Shown here piece by piece: positions 1 through 8,646 of a stretch of 54,982 nt of DNA (within the stretch, counting starts at the first letter, position 1; each line of letters opens with the position of its first letter). Under the pieces are notes generated by a model. The model saw nothing but the letters and a program-made list of their open reading frames with translations. It did no database searches and was not told where the DNA came from. The stretch spans positions 1 through 54,982 of the forward strand of contig NZ_BDJL01000010.1 in the NCBI RefSeq assembly GCF_001950325.1, given 5' to 3'. Source of the stretch: Carboxydothermus islandicus. Lineage in GTDB: Bacteria; Bacillota; Z-2901; Carboxydothermales; Carboxydothermaceae. Made by a program: the position numbers and the translations under genes.

Positions 1-81
1 CTTAATATATCTACTATTTTTATCGTTTGTTTCTTTTCCTTCTTCTCCCGTCTCCTCATACTTCTACCTTATCACCATAAG

Positions 82-540
82 TTATCCACAGCAAGAATAA
101 AAGCATAATTTCCTAAACAGCAAAAAATTAGGCAGACCTACTTCTAAGGTTATTCTTTTTTTAATGATATCAAGAGAAGATAAAGGTATTCCAGTATAAA
201 TCATACCAATAATTTTTCCATTTTCATCTTTAATCGGCCTATATGCCGTAACGTATTTCTTACCGAGTATATCCGCTGTGCCAAAATAATCCCTGCCCTG
301 CTTTAAAACTGCTTCCGCAACTTTTGGATCAACTTTTGTACCAACAGCACGTTCACCATTTTCATTTTTAACAGACGTTGAAATCCTTGTATCCCCCTGA
401 AAAATTGTAGCCGTATTGCCAGAAAGAGAGCTAAAGTAATCAACCATCTCGTAATTACCATTCAACTGAACATTACCCTTGTAAAGGTTTCCATTCTTTA
501 TTTGCCATGCACCTGGATACCTGTGATTACTTTCCTTCAA
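82..540 (-). pseudogene. Orphan Cache-domain fragment of a chemoreceptor
   Basis: The 152-residue frame is almost entirely one extracellular Cache-type sensor domain as found in methyl-accepting chemotaxis proteins. Recognisable blocks are RYPGAWQI, TIFQGDTRIST, AVGTKVDP and TAYRPIKDENGKIIG near the end. It lacks the N-terminal membrane anchor that should precede the sensor. After KKRITLEVG it ends in an unrelated cysteine-rich tail instead of TM2, HAMP and signalling domain. A TTG start with AAGGGGTGA upstream could still allow translation. I read it as a degraded receptor remnant; a small soluble sensor protein is the alternative. Bases 1-81, downstream of it, hold nothing I recognise. Confidence 0.6.
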
Positions 541-621
541 ACTCTGTCACCCCTTAAAAGGTGTTATAATTTTTCTATGCTGACGACTCATCTTCTTGCA
601 GTAACTCTTGTAAATTTAATT

Positions 622-2049
622 CTAAAAGGACTTCCACCACCCGGGGTCAAATTGAGTACCGCAATGTTTTTTGATTTCTTCAATTGCCGCATCAATCGTC
701 ATCCCTTTACGGTAGGGACGATCGGCGGTCATTGCTTCTAAGGCATCCGCCACCGAGCATATTCGGGCCAAAAGCGGTATCTCATCCCCCTTTAACCCGT
801 AGGGATAGCCGGTACCATCGTATTTTTCGTGGTGGTATAAGGCAATTTGAACTGCTTCCCTTAAATAGTCGATATCATGTAAAATATCATAAGCATATTT
901 CGGATGTTTTTTGATGATTTCATATTCTTCCGAAGTTAATGGCCCTGGTTTTAAGAGTATTTGATCACCAATGCCTAACTTTCCTATATCGTGTAACAAC
1001 GTTCCCCAGTTTAAAATTTTTAGCTCCTGTTCCGAAAGTCCTAATTTTTTCCCTATCGCCTGAGCAATACGATTGACCCTCAATGTATGTATAGCGGTGT
1101 TGCTTTCCTTTTTTTCTAAAGCTTTGACAATGGCCCGAATGGTATTTTCATAAGTTTTTCCAAGCTTTTGGTTAATTTCAGATAATTCTTTTGTTGCCTT
1201 ATTAATTTTTAAACGTAAATAAAAGGCCACAAGCCAGCTTAAAAATAATAAGCCTAAGACTGCCATTAATACCCGGTAAAAATAAAAGAAAAATTTGCCC
1301 CAAACAAGATTTTCCCCAAACCATTTATTATGTATTTTCGCCAATTCTCCCGAACTTTTTAGCTGTTTAATTCCTTTATTTAATAAACTTAAAAGAGCAG
1401 TATTTCCTTTTTTTACAGCGAAAGAATAAGAAAAAGTTAGAAGCGGTTCTCCTACAATTTTAATTTTATTCGTTAATCCTTCCTTATCGAGATAGTACAT
1501 GCCGGTATAATAATTTCCTACTACCGCGTCGATAGTCCCTTGGGCTAAAGCCTTCAGGGCTCCAGTCTGGCTGTTAAATCGGTACAAGTTTAAATATGAA
1601 TAATGGGTTTTTAAATATTCTTCCGCTAAACCCCCTTTTTGAACCCCAAGTCGACGGTCTTTTAAATCGGTAAGCGAATGAATGTAATAGTTTTCCACAG
1701 GCACAAAGAGGACTAATTTACTTTCCATATAAGGTTCAGAAAAATCAAGGTATTTTTCCCGCTCCGGAGTCTTCACTACTCCAATTAAAACATCATATTT
1801 CCCATTAATTACCGAGTTTCTAGCTTCATCCCAGTCTTGCAAAATTATATTAAAATTAACTTTCTCCTTTTCTCCAATGAGTTTTAGAACTTCGATGTCA
1901 AAGCCTTCCGGTTGGCCTTGAGCATTTAAATAAACGTGAGGAGGATAATTGTTATCCCCGGTGGCAAAATAGCCATAACTGGGCGATGGTATGAGGAGAA
2001 GAAAAAACAAACACCACAAAATTATTTTTTGATAGTTTTTTAGTATCAT
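622..2049 (-). CDS. Solute-binding domain/HD-GYP c-di-GMP phosphodiesterase, frameshifted at its C-terminus
   Basis: Residues 1-26 form a signal anchor, about 30-245 an extracytoplasmic family-3 solute-binding domain (amino-acid type), about 255-280 a membrane helix, and about 300-470 an HD-GYP domain. The last shows HDIGKLGIG, HHEKYDGTGYP and DALEAMTADRPYRKG. HD-GYP proteins hydrolyse c-di-GMP, so binding of a small solute outside probably tunes c-di-GMP inside. The frame ends FDPGWWKSF. Adding one G in the GGG run at about 640-642 would give FDPGVVEVLLE and continue to a stop at 575-577, which fits the family better. The last dozen or so residues therefore appear lost by a 1-nt deletion (or a sequencing error). 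Confidence 0.85.
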   Translation of the reverse strand: MILKNYQKIILWCLFFLLLIPSPSYGYFATGDNNYPPHVYLNAQGQPEGFDIEVLKLIGEKEKVNFNIILQDWDEARNSVINGKYDVLIGVVKTPEREKYLDFSEPYMESKLVLFVPVENYYIHSLTDLKDRRLGVQKGGLAEEYLKTHYSYLNLYRFNSQTGALKALAQGTIDAVVGNYYTGMYYLDKEGLTNKIKIVGEPLLTFSYSFAVKKGNTALLSLLNKGIKQLKSSGELAKIHNKWFGENLVWGKFFFYFYRVLMAVLGLLFLSWLVAFYLRLKINKATKELSEINQKLGKTYENTIRAIVKALEKKESNTAIHTLRVNRIAQAIGKKLGLSEQELKILNWGTLLHDIGKLGIGDQILLKPGPLTSEEYEIIKKHPKYAYDILHDIDYLREAVQIALYHHEKYDGTGYPYGLKGDEIPLLARICSVADALEAMTADRPYRKGMTIDAAIEEIKKHCGTQFDPGWWKSF

Positions 2050-2181
2050 CTTTCCGACACCCTTTTAATTTTTTATGACTTGTTCTGCATTTTTCAAAAT
2101 TATAATATATTATTTTACATTTGTATATTTTTTCTTTTTTTAATCTGTTAAAAAAATTATTCCTATAGATAAATGGCAATA

Positions 2182-2216
2182 AAAAAACACCTCCAGGTTT
2201 TCCCTGAGGTGTTTTT
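2182..2216 (-). terminator. Rho-independent terminator after cheX
   Basis: The arms AAACACCTC and GAGGTGTTT enclose a short loop. Read on the minus strand the hairpin is followed by a run of T. It lies about 80 nt past the cheX stop and separates that operon from the HD-GYP gene. Confidence 0.8.
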
Positions 2217-2294
2217 CACATATTTTATATATATCAAATTAAAGCTAATCATTCCTTTATTTTCAATTTCAATAAAGCAGATAATGGTCAAAAA

Positions 2295-2771
2295 CTAACT
2301 TTGAGCATTGGGATTTTCTTTTAAGGCAATACTAATCTCAAAATCGCCTGCTTTTGTCTTAATCGGTACCAATAAAGACTTAGGAGCAGCCACCGAAACT
2401 GATTTATTTTCCCCTAATATTATCTGAGGCGGCGCAATATCGCACCGATAATTTGCTTTTTCCAAATAGCTAACTGCATTTCCACTAATAATATTCCCCA
2501 CTTCTCCCAAAGCTGAGGTTACAAAAATATCTAGGGCTTCAATTTCCATCCCCGACATTATTCTCACTATTTCTAAAGCCGTTGTTTTGGGGAAACTGTA
2601 GACAACCGCTCCTAAAAGGGAACCAACAATGCTGATTAACACATTTGCCTCTTTTCCGGCTATCAGATCTTCTTTTAATTCTAATTTTCCCTTTTCAATA
2701 CTTAATCCTAACATGCGGTCAAAAACATCTTGGGTTGCCATTAAAAAAGGATTAACAAATTCGGCTTTCAT
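2295..2771 (-). CDS. cheX: CheX/CheC-type chemotaxis phosphatase
   Basis: This 158-residue protein matches the CheX fold over its whole length. The catalytic E-x2-N signature is visible in SALGEVGNIISGNA. CheX dephosphorylates CheY-P. I chose the ATG at MKAEFVNPF because AGGAGGGAG sits just upstream and this is the family start; a longer frame from 2846 would run through the preceding gene. It overlaps the hemerythrin stop by one base (TAATG), so the two are probably translationally coupled. A soluble O2-binding protein paired with a chemotaxis phosphatase suggests an aerotaxis or redox input, which is inference. Confidence 0.85.
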   Translation of the reverse strand: MKAEFVNPFLMATQDVFDRMLGLSIEKGKLELKEDLIAGKEANVLISIVGSLLGAVVYSFPKTTALEIVRIMSGMEIEALDIFVTSALGEVGNIISGNAVSYLEKANYRCDIAPPQIILGENKSVSVAAPKSLLVPIKTKAGDFEISIALKENPNAQS

Positions 2772-3190
2772 TAGTTGCTCCCTCCTTGACTTCGTACATA
2801 TGCACCAACTTTCTGGTCTTCCATGGCCACATGATAAATAAGCCATGCCATTAATTTACCGCCAAACTCCTGGGCTATCTCTTCATTAAAACCGCTGGCT
2901 GCAAATTTTTCCGCATATTTAGCTACTTCCGCCTTAAATTCTTCATGGATTAAATAATGTTTCGCAAAATCCGGATAATTAATCTCCTGCTGAAAGGCTT
3001 CTTCATCCGCAAAATGCTCAACGACATATCCTTGCATAAATTCTAAAGTTTTTTTAACTTGCTCTACTTTATCTTCCCAGTCCCCTGGTCCTTTTATCGC
3101 CCGCAAAAAATCATCTACCCGGTGAAAAAGTTCTTGATGCTGAGCATCAATTTTTTCGACCCCAATTCGGTATGATTCTTTCCACATCAT
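2771..3190 (-). CDS. Bacteriohemerythrin
   Basis: About 139 residues with the full di-iron ligand set of hemerythrin: IDAQHQELF, HFADEEAF, HYLIHEEF and HVAMED. The family binds O2 at a non-haem di-iron centre, here in a soluble single-domain form. The start region reads GTG ATG ATG TGG behind GGGGTGG; the first ATG has the best spacing, and the GTG at 3193 or ATG at 3187 remain possible. It is coupled to cheX through TAATG. In an anaerobe it may deliver or scavenge O2. Confidence 0.9.
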   Translation of the reverse strand: MMWKESYRIGVEKIDAQHQELFHRVDDFLRAIKGPGDWEDKVEQVKKTLEFMQGYVVEHFADEEAFQQEINYPDFAKHYLIHEEFKAEVAKYAEKFAASGFNEEIAQEFGGKLMAWLIYHVAMEDQKVGAYVRSQGGSN

Positions 3191-3248
3191 CACGTACCAC
3201 CCCTATTAATTTATTTATATTTTAAATTATTCGGTAAAATAATAATAA

Positions 3249-3279
3249 TTCCTGCTATCATTATCGATGATAACAGGAA
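3249..3279. other. Hairpin upstream of the hemerythrin gene
   Basis: Arms TTCCTGCTATCAT and ATGATAACAGGAA (one mismatch) enclose a short loop. The T-run lies on the plus-strand side, where no gene precedes it. It is about 60 nt upstream of the hemerythrin start and could be an operator or leader hairpin instead of a terminator. Confidence 0.35.
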
Positions 3280-3396
3280 AATTTTTTAATCAAAAGTTAT
3301 GCACCAGCAAGCTAATATTTTTGTTATCCCCAAGCCGACAACATTTAAATCAGCAAGCAAATAGATGTGATAGTTACTTTCTTGTAAAATTCTTAC

Positions 3397-3439
3397 AAAA
3401 AAAGCAGTAACCAGCTTTTTTCTGGTTACTGCTTTTTTG
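3397..3439 (-). terminator. Strong terminator after the chemoreceptor gene
   Basis: Arms AAGCAGTAACCAG and CTGGTTACTGCTT with poly-A/poly-T flanks on both sides. It lies directly 3' of the chemoreceptor stop. Confidence 0.9.
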
Positions 3440-3445
3440 TTTTGG

Positions 3446-5002
3446 TTACACCTTAAACTGATTTATCGTATTTTCTAAATTAGTAGCAATTAAATTTAAA
3501 TTCTGGGCAATGGCTGCCAGTTCTTCGGAAGATGCTGAAAGCTCTTCGGAAGTAGCCGCTACTTCTTCAGCAGCCGCTGAACTTTCTTCTGTTACTGCAC
3601 TTACTTGCTGAATTTTATCTGCTATCTCGTCCACCGCCTGTAAAATATCGCCAAAGGCTAATACAGAAGATTCAACAGCCTTAATTTGTTCTTTAATAAA
3701 AGCATCAACATTGTCCGAGGTCTTTATTACTTCATTAGCATCGTTTTGTACTGATAATATTATTTTTGTAATTTCATCGGTGGAACTTTTGGACTTCTCG
3801 GCAAGTTTTCGGACTTCTTCGGCTACCACGGCAAATCCTTTACCGGCTTCACCCGCCCGGGCTGCTTCAATAGCCGCATTTAAGGCCAGCAAATTCGTCT
3901 GGTCGGAAATCTCGGTTATGGCGTTGGTGACATTGCTTATACTCATGATTGAGGCGGCAAGAGTTTTTATTTTTTCAACTACCAACTCAAACGATGATTT
4001 TATTTGCTGGATGGATTTTACGAGATTATCCATTTCTTTTTTACCCGCATTGGCTTTGGATGCTGTATTTTCAGTTAACGCTGCTATATTTGCTAAATCC
4101 TGAGCCTGCGTTGAAGCTCCAGCCGAAACCTGCTGCATTGCTTTAGCAACCTCCTGGGCTGATGCTGCCATCTCCTCGGAAGTTGCCGAAAGATTTTCCG
4201 ATTCTTTAGTAAGTAAAGTGGATTTTTCCTTTATTTGGGTCGCAATTTCACTAAAGGACTGTACCATAACGTTCATGCTGCGAGCAAGAATTCCTACTTC
4301 ATCTTTGCTATCGTAATTGATGGTTACACTCAGGTCTCCTTTAGCTATTTGATCTACCTTGGCGGTTAAATCAGTGAGGGGTTTTGCAACCTTTCTTATT
4401 GTTAAAATCATCGTTAGCACTGATAAGAGAATGCTGAATAAAATAAGTATACCAATCAAATTGCTTTGTTTTTTCCCGTTTTGCTCGTGCTTTTCTAAAT
4501 GTTGTTTAAATAAGCTTTTCTGTTCTTCAGTCATTTTTAATAAAATTCCTTTAAGCTCGCGCCATTTAGGCGTTTCCTTCTGGGCAAGTAGGGTAACGGC
4601 TTCAGCGGTTTTTCCAGAGATAGCAAGCTTTTGAGCTTCGACCTTTAGCTGGTGATCTTCTTCCCAGAGAGTTCTTACTTTTTCAAGATCTTGTTTCATC
4701 GTACCTGAAGCTAATTTAATTGCTTCTTCATTGGCTTTTATAAATGCTTCATGGGCTTTATCATAGTTTTTCCTGGCGTTTTCATCTTTAGGGTTTAAAA
4801 TAATATTTCTTGTTGCCTGGCCCGTTTGCAATCCCTGGGCATACATCTCGTTTAAATTTAGGAGTAAAGCCTGTTCAACATTTATTATTTTGTTAAGTTC
4901 TTTATCTGTTGCAGTTACATAGTTAAGAAAAAAGGCAAAAATTACTACTAAAATAAGAATATTGGTAATGCCGGTGCTAAATAAAAGTTTCTTTATACTC
5001 AA
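3446..5002 (-). CDS. Methyl-accepting chemotaxis protein under a c-di-GMP riboswitch
   Basis: The 518-residue receptor has TM1 at about 8-28, an extracytoplasmic helical-bundle sensor to about 180, TM2 at about 185-207, a HAMP domain, and a long signalling domain. The hairpin tip [20 protein letters not shown] and [15 protein letters not shown] are present. The start is a TTG eight bases after AAGGAGG; upstream codons would fall in the riboswitch leader, and the nearby ATG is out of frame. It is the only gene between a c-di-GMP-I aptamer and a strong terminator, so c-di-GMP probably sets its expression. A ligand cannot be predicted. Confidence 0.9.
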   Translation of the reverse strand: MSIKKLLFSTGITNILILVVIFAFFLNYVTATDKELNKIINVEQALLLNLNEMYAQGLQTGQATRNIILNPKDENARKNYDKAHEAFIKANEEAIKLASGTMKQDLEKVRTLWEEDHQLKVEAQKLAISGKTAEAVTLLAQKETPKWRELKGILLKMTEEQKSLFKQHLEKHEQNGKKQSNLIGILILFSILLSVLTMILTIRKVAKPLTDLTAKVDQIAKGDLSVTINYDSKDEVGILARSMNVMVQSFSEIATQIKEKSTLLTKESENLSATSEEMAASAQEVAKAMQQVSAGASTQAQDLANIAALTENTASKANAGKKEMDNLVKSIQQIKSSFELVVEKIKTLAASIMSISNVTNAITEISDQTNLLALNAAIEAARAGEAGKGFAVVAEEVRKLAEKSKSSTDEITKIILSVQNDANEVIKTSDNVDAFIKEQIKAVESSVLAFGDILQAVDEIADKIQQVSAVTEESSAAAEEVAATSEELSASSEELAAIAQNLNLIATNLENTINQFKV

Positions 5003-5051
5003 AACCCCATCCTCCTTTTTAGTTTTGCAAACACCTAAAAAAGAAAATTTA

Positions 5052-5083
5052 AAATCCTCCTGCCAAAAGGCGGAGGATTTTTG
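5052..5083 (-). terminator. Expression-platform terminator of riboswitch 1
   Basis: On the minus strand ATCCTCCGCC and GGCAGGAGGAT form a hairpin followed by TTTTAAATTTT. It lies between the aptamer and the TTG start, the place expected for a riboswitch-controlled terminator. Confidence 0.7.
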
Positions 5084-5093
5084 AGCCTCAGCA

Positions 5094-5172
5094 CACCTCT
5101 GGCAGCTGGCTGGCATAGCCTTACGGCTTTAGCCCCTGCAGCTTTGCGCCCCCGGCTTTCGCCGGGTTTGCT
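5094..5172 (-). ncRNA. Cyclic di-GMP-I (GEMM-I) riboswitch aptamer 1
   Basis: On the minus strand the leader shows the GEMM-I order: GCAAACC, a helix capped by a GAAA tetraloop (CCCGGC GAAA GCCGGG), the conserved CGCAAAGC, then GGGGCTAA, a second helix capped by GTAA, and a closing CAGCCAGCTGCC. GNRA loop and receptor are both there. Nearly the same sequence recurs at 8691-8772. The GEMM-I class binds c-di-GMP; whether it turns this chemoreceptor on or off cannot be told by eye. Confidence 0.85.
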
Positions 5173-5217
5173 ATTGACAAAGGCTTAATCTTGTTGTGAT
5201 TTAACTCATGTGAAATT

Positions 5218-5241
5218 TTCGACATGTTTTGTAATATTATA
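5218..5241 (-). promoter_or_regulatory. Extended -10 promoter with a Spo0A box
   Basis: On the minus strand TGTTATAAT is an extended -10 (TATAAT at 5241-5236). Eleven bases further on is TGTCGAA (5224-5218), the consensus 0A box. By position it would cover roughly +5 to +11, suggesting repression by Spo0A-P. Confidence 0.5.
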
Positions 5242-5288
5242 ACATAACATTTTCCATTTGTATCTTTTTAATATTGGCATATTTAATC

Positions 5289-5312
5289 AAAACCCTGATT
5301 TTACCAGGGTTT
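5289..5312. terminator. Possible terminator hairpin
   Basis: AAACCCTG and CAGGGTTT enclose a 7-base loop. Flanks are moderately T-rich on both strands. It lies past the diguanylate cyclase stop and the intron-like remnant and may end that transcript. Confidence 0.45.
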
Positions 5313-5345
5313 CTTTCTTATCCTTGTTCCCAGAAAGCTTTCGTC

Positions 5346-5413
5346 CGATATCGTGCAGTACGGCCCCCCGTCCTCTCACACCACCGGACGTACCGTCCGG
5401 TATACAGCGGTTC
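5346..5413 (-). mobile_element. Group II intron 3'-end remnant (domain V/VI-like)
   Basis: On the minus strand GAACCGC, an internal ACCGGACG/CGTCCGGT hairpin and GGTGGTG form a 34-nt domain V-like stem, followed by TGTGAGAGGACGGGG, a string I associate with the 3' ends of bacterial group II introns. No reverse transcriptase frame or 5' intron sequence precedes it; the cyclase gene ends only about 40 nt upstream. I read it as a 5'-truncated relic. An RNA covariance search would decide. Confidence 0.4.
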
Positions 5414-5454
5414 ATGAGTTTACACGAAGTTGTTTATGCACCAGCAAAAAAGAT

Positions 5455-7461
5455 TTAACTTTCCGGACATTTCTCGGAAAAACGAACACAATTTCTTCCT
5501 GAAGCTTTGGCTGCATACAGCATTTGGTCAGCGCGCATTAATAACGTATCAAGCGTATCTCCGGGACAGTAACCAGTTACCCCAAAACTGGCGGTCACCC
5601 GGCCTACGCCCGGAATCTCCAGCATGCTTAACTGCTCCCGCAACTCTTCCGCTAAGCCTGCTGCTTTTTCCACTGGAGTATCCGGTAAGAGAATCACAAA
5701 CTCTTCGCCGCCCCAGCGGGCCAGGCAGTCGGTTTGCCGAATCCTGTTTTTTATTAAATTTACCAGGCTTTTTAAAACCAAATCGCCCGCAGCATGTCCA
5801 AAACGGTCATTTACATTCTTAAAATGGTCGATATCTAACATAATTAACGCAAAGGGCATTTTAGTCCTTTTGGCACGTTCTATTTCCCGTTCTAACATTT
5901 CTGTAAAATAACGGCGGTTGTAAGCCTGGGTTAAATAATCGGTAATGGACAAGCGGTAAAGCTGTTCCTCCAGCTTTTTGCGCTCCGTAAGATCTATAAA
6001 AGTCTCAATTAACTTTTCGCCGCTTTTAATTTTAAGTCGTTTAACGATTTTAAGTACAGGCAATTGAGAGCCATCCACTCTATGTAAAATCCGCTCCGCC
6101 CAATCCATTTCCTGACCTACCGCTGTAATAGGACATAATCCCTTACTTTCCGGAAATATTTCAAAACAGCTTTTCCCAATAATTTCTTCCGGAGATGCTC
6201 CAATCATCGCAGCAGCTTCCAGGTTTACGTTTTCAATTCGGTGAGTTTTAGCATCAACGACCATAACTCCAGCCGGCATACTGTCAAGAATAAGCCGTAA
6301 AAATTCTTCTTGCTCCCTTATTTCTTCTTCCATTTTTTTATATTTTGTCACATCGATAATATAGTGAAGATAGGTGTTTTCATCGATCGGTACCCACCAG
6401 ATATTCCAGAATAAACCATCCAAATTTACCTCGCAATTTTCTTTTTGCTTTCGGTTTAATGCCTCATCCGCCCGGCAAAAATAACACTTGGTACCGGGCA
6501 GCGGTTTTCCGGTATTTTCAAAAAATTGACGCTCAACAGGAGAAATAGTTTTTAAATGATGAATGCTGTGCCAGCAATAATCGCCAACTACTGCTCCCCG
6601 TTCCTTTGCCACCTGATTTAAGGCAATTATTTGTCGTTCTCTGTTAATGAGATATGTAGGATTGGGTAAGGCTTCTAACATCAAACGGAGCTGTTCTTCT
6701 TTACGCCTGTTTTCCTCTTCCAGCGCTTTCCTTTCGGTCAAATCAATAACCAGGGCCAGGCACAATTTTTCTCCCCGGTAGTCAAAAAGCTGCAGGTGAA
6801 CTTCTACGGGATATAGCGAACCATCCTTCCGCCGGTGTACAGTATAAAAAACAATTTGTTCCTCCTTACCGCTCAGCAAGGGTTCAAGCAGAGCTCTGAA
6901 ACTTTTAAGGTCAAATTCCGGTTTAAGGTCAAGGGGTGTCATGGTGTTCAATTCTTCCAAGGTATATCCCAGGTTTTTTCTGGCACCACGGTTGACCACA
7001 TGAAATCTCAATGTTTCAGGGTTAAAAATATAAATTTCATTTAGCGAATGCTCTAATATCTGCCAGTACATGTTTGCATGGACGTTTGCCTCATAAAGCC
7101 GCAAGGCCATTTCAACTATGGTTATCAGCACTTGTTCAGTAGCACTTTTCATTACATATCCGTAGGCCGTAACAGAACGAATTTTTTTTACCACTGCTGG
7201 TTCAGTATGCGCAGTTAGAAAAACAACGGGCAGCTCACTAATCTGCTGAATTGCCTGCGCTGTTTGTACTCCATCCATCCCTTCTCCCAGCTCAATATCC
7301 ATTAAGGTGAGATCAGGGTACCAGCCACCACTTACTTTTTCGACTGCCGCTTCACCGGTTAAAGCAATTTCAACAGTATAACCGTATTTATTCAGGATAT
7401 TGGCTATGGTTTTTGCTTGAAATTTACTGTCTTCCACGATTAATATTTTTTTATCCTTCAA
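5455..7461 (-). CDS. Response regulator with three PAS domains and GGDEF diguanylate cyclase
   Basis: The 668-residue protein starts with a receiver domain (phospho-acceptor D55 in LMDIEL, acidic pair E10/D11). Three PAS domains follow at about 125-245, 262-375 (with CYFC) and 385-495, and a GGDEF domain fills the rest. The active site is RWGGEEF, and RQTD lies exactly five residues upstream, a product-inhibition I-site, so it should make c-di-GMP and be feedback inhibited. No sensor kinase is adjacent. The TTG start follows GGGAGG at longer than usual spacing; no better start is near. Its promoter shares the -10/Spo0A-box layout of the chemoreceptor gene. Confidence 0.92.
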   Translation of the reverse strand: MKDKKILIVEDSKFQAKTIANILNKYGYTVEIALTGEAAVEKVSGGWYPDLTLMDIELGEGMDGVQTAQAIQQISELPVVFLTAHTEPAVVKKIRSVTAYGYVMKSATEQVLITIVEMALRLYEANVHANMYWQILEHSLNEIYIFNPETLRFHVVNRGARKNLGYTLEELNTMTPLDLKPEFDLKSFRALLEPLLSGKEEQIVFYTVHRRKDGSLYPVEVHLQLFDYRGEKLCLALVIDLTERKALEEENRRKEEQLRLMLEALPNPTYLINRERQIIALNQVAKERGAVVGDYCWHSIHHLKTISPVERQFFENTGKPLPGTKCYFCRADEALNRKQKENCEVNLDGLFWNIWWVPIDENTYLHYIIDVTKYKKMEEEIREQEEFLRLILDSMPAGVMVVDAKTHRIENVNLEAAAMIGASPEEIIGKSCFEIFPESKGLCPITAVGQEMDWAERILHRVDGSQLPVLKIVKRLKIKSGEKLIETFIDLTERKKLEEQLYRLSITDYLTQAYNRRYFTEMLEREIERAKRTKMPFALIMLDIDHFKNVNDRFGHAAGDLVLKSLVNLIKNRIRQTDCLARWGGEEFVILLPDTPVEKAAGLAEELREQLSMLEIPGVGRVTASFGVTGYCPGDTLDTLLMRADQMLYAAKASGRNCVRFSEKCPES

Positions 7462-7562
7462 GCCCCGTCAAGCCTCCCTTTTTTCAAGCTTCAAAAGCTT
7501 CCAAACGTTTCTTGGGGCGGTAATATTTTTTACTTCTTAAATAAATAAAAATATTCCAATAT

Positions 7563-7586
7563 TTCGACACATTCTTCAGAATTATA
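7563..7586 (-). promoter_or_regulatory. Extended -10 promoter with a Spo0A box for the diguanylate cyclase
   Basis: On the minus strand TGGTATAAT (TATAAT at 7586-7581) is followed after 11 bases by TGTCGAA (7569-7563). Spacing and order equal those at 5218-5241. About 100 nt of leader separates it from the TTG start. Confidence 0.5.
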
Positions 7587-7711
7587 CCATAATCCTTCCC
7601 TTTTGTATATATTTTGTCAGCTCTCAAGTAATGTACCGGACAGATTCCACAGCGAAAATGGAACAGTTTGCGTTGCCAGCCCCTGGTGGCAACTTTCGCA
7701 TGCAATAATAA

Positions 7712-7738
7712 AGCCGACTGGCGGTAAACCAGTCGGCT
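7712..7738 (-). terminator. Terminator after the DUF5666-like gene
   Basis: AGCCGACTGG and CCAGTCGGCT enclose a short loop, followed on the minus strand by TTTATTATT. It begins 13 nt past the stop codon. Confidence 0.85.
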
Positions 7739-7751
7739 AATATTAAAAAGG

Positions 7752-8621
7752 TTATCTTTTTTTGTAGTACGTCTTTTTTACGAATTTTTTTGTTTCTGAT
7801 TTTTGTTCTTTTTCTTTTTTACTTTCTTTTTTTCTTTCCTTTTCTTTCTCCTTTTCTTTTTCCTTTTCAACTTTTGCCGGTATTACCTTAACTTCGATAG
7901 CATTTCCCGTTAAGGTGTATTTAACACCTACTTTATAACCAGGTTTTATGGTTTTTTCTCCTTTAATCTTTCCTAATCCTTCAACTTTAGTTTTCTCGGT
8001 AATAACAAAGGTTTTTTGTTCACCATTCCCCCGGGCAACGGTGAGATTTTTACCATCAAATAAAATTACCGTACCGGTAAATTCCAGTATTACAGGTTTT
8101 GCTTCAACTTTTACAGCTTCGTTGTTAATTGGATCGTATTTTACTTCTGCTTTATAACCAGCACTCAGTTCGCCTTTTACCTCAAGTTCCGTATCAGGGG
8201 TTACTAAAAAGGTTTTTTCTTCATTTTTATCTTTTACAGTAAGAAATTGTCCATCAAAAGAAGTAACAATACCTTTAAACTCTAAAAGTTCTTCTTCTTT
8301 TTGCTCCAGCAAATCTTCAATCTCTTCTTTTAACTGTTTTAGTTGGTAATAAGATAAACTTTTTAGAATATTTAAATCAACAGGTAAACGGTTTTCTCCA
8401 GATGTTGGTACAGACTGATAAGTTTCGTCATTTACAGTAGTATCATCAGGGTTTGAAGTAGTATAGGTTATGTCACTTACAGTTGATGTTGTGCTGGCAT
8501 AAACAGTATCACTTACCCCCGGAGTAGTATCGGTGGTAGCGGTAGTGGTAGTATCCGCCAGTACCGGAAAAGCAATTCCCATTAAAAATACAGTTAAAAC
8601 TAAAATTGCCAGCTTTTTCAT
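7752..8621 (-). CDS. Exported DUF5666-like protein under a c-di-GMP riboswitch
   Basis: The 289-residue protein has a signal peptide (1-22, ending PVLA), a Thr/Asp-rich linker to about 75, a short coiled-coil segment, two copies of a small beta-barrel-like module (about 113-170 and 178-245) and a Lys/Glu-rich tail from about 246. Both modules follow the pattern F-x-G-x-V, F-D-G-x-x-L-T-V, K-T-F-x-V-T, typical of DUF5666. Function is unknown. The charged tail suggests interaction with an acidic surface polymer or nucleic acid. The ATG has AAGGGGG upstream. Control by a c-di-GMP aptamer suggests a role in surface attachment or envelope remodelling, which is inference. Confidence 0.75.
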   Translation of the reverse strand: MKKLAILVLTVFLMGIAFPVLADTTTTATTDTTPGVSDTVYASTTSTVSDITYTTSNPDDTTVNDETYQSVPTSGENRLPVDLNILKSLSYYQLKQLKEEIEDLLEQKEEELLEFKGIVTSFDGQFLTVKDKNEEKTFLVTPDTELEVKGELSAGYKAEVKYDPINNEAVKVEAKPVILEFTGTVILFDGKNLTVARGNGEQKTFVITEKTKVEGLGKIKGEKTIKPGYKVGVKYTLTGNAIEVKVIPAKVEKEKEKEKEKERKKESKKEKEQKSETKKFVKKTYYKKR

Positions 8622-8646
8622 TCAAATACCCCCTTTTTAAAATTTT

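Noticed and set aside
7484-7705. 73-codon minus-strand frame upstream of the cyclase
   Set aside because: It covers the hairpin, promoter and Spo0A box of the cyclase gene, and resembles no protein I know.
7610-7710. Possible third c-di-GMP-type structured leader (minus strand: GCGAAAG, TTGCCA/TGGCAA helix, then CGCAAAC)
   Set aside because: It resembles a rearranged GEMM motif, but GGCAAA and the CTAA block are missing. The likely cyclase promoter (7563-7586) lies downstream of it, and a terminator lies upstream, so it may not even be transcribed.
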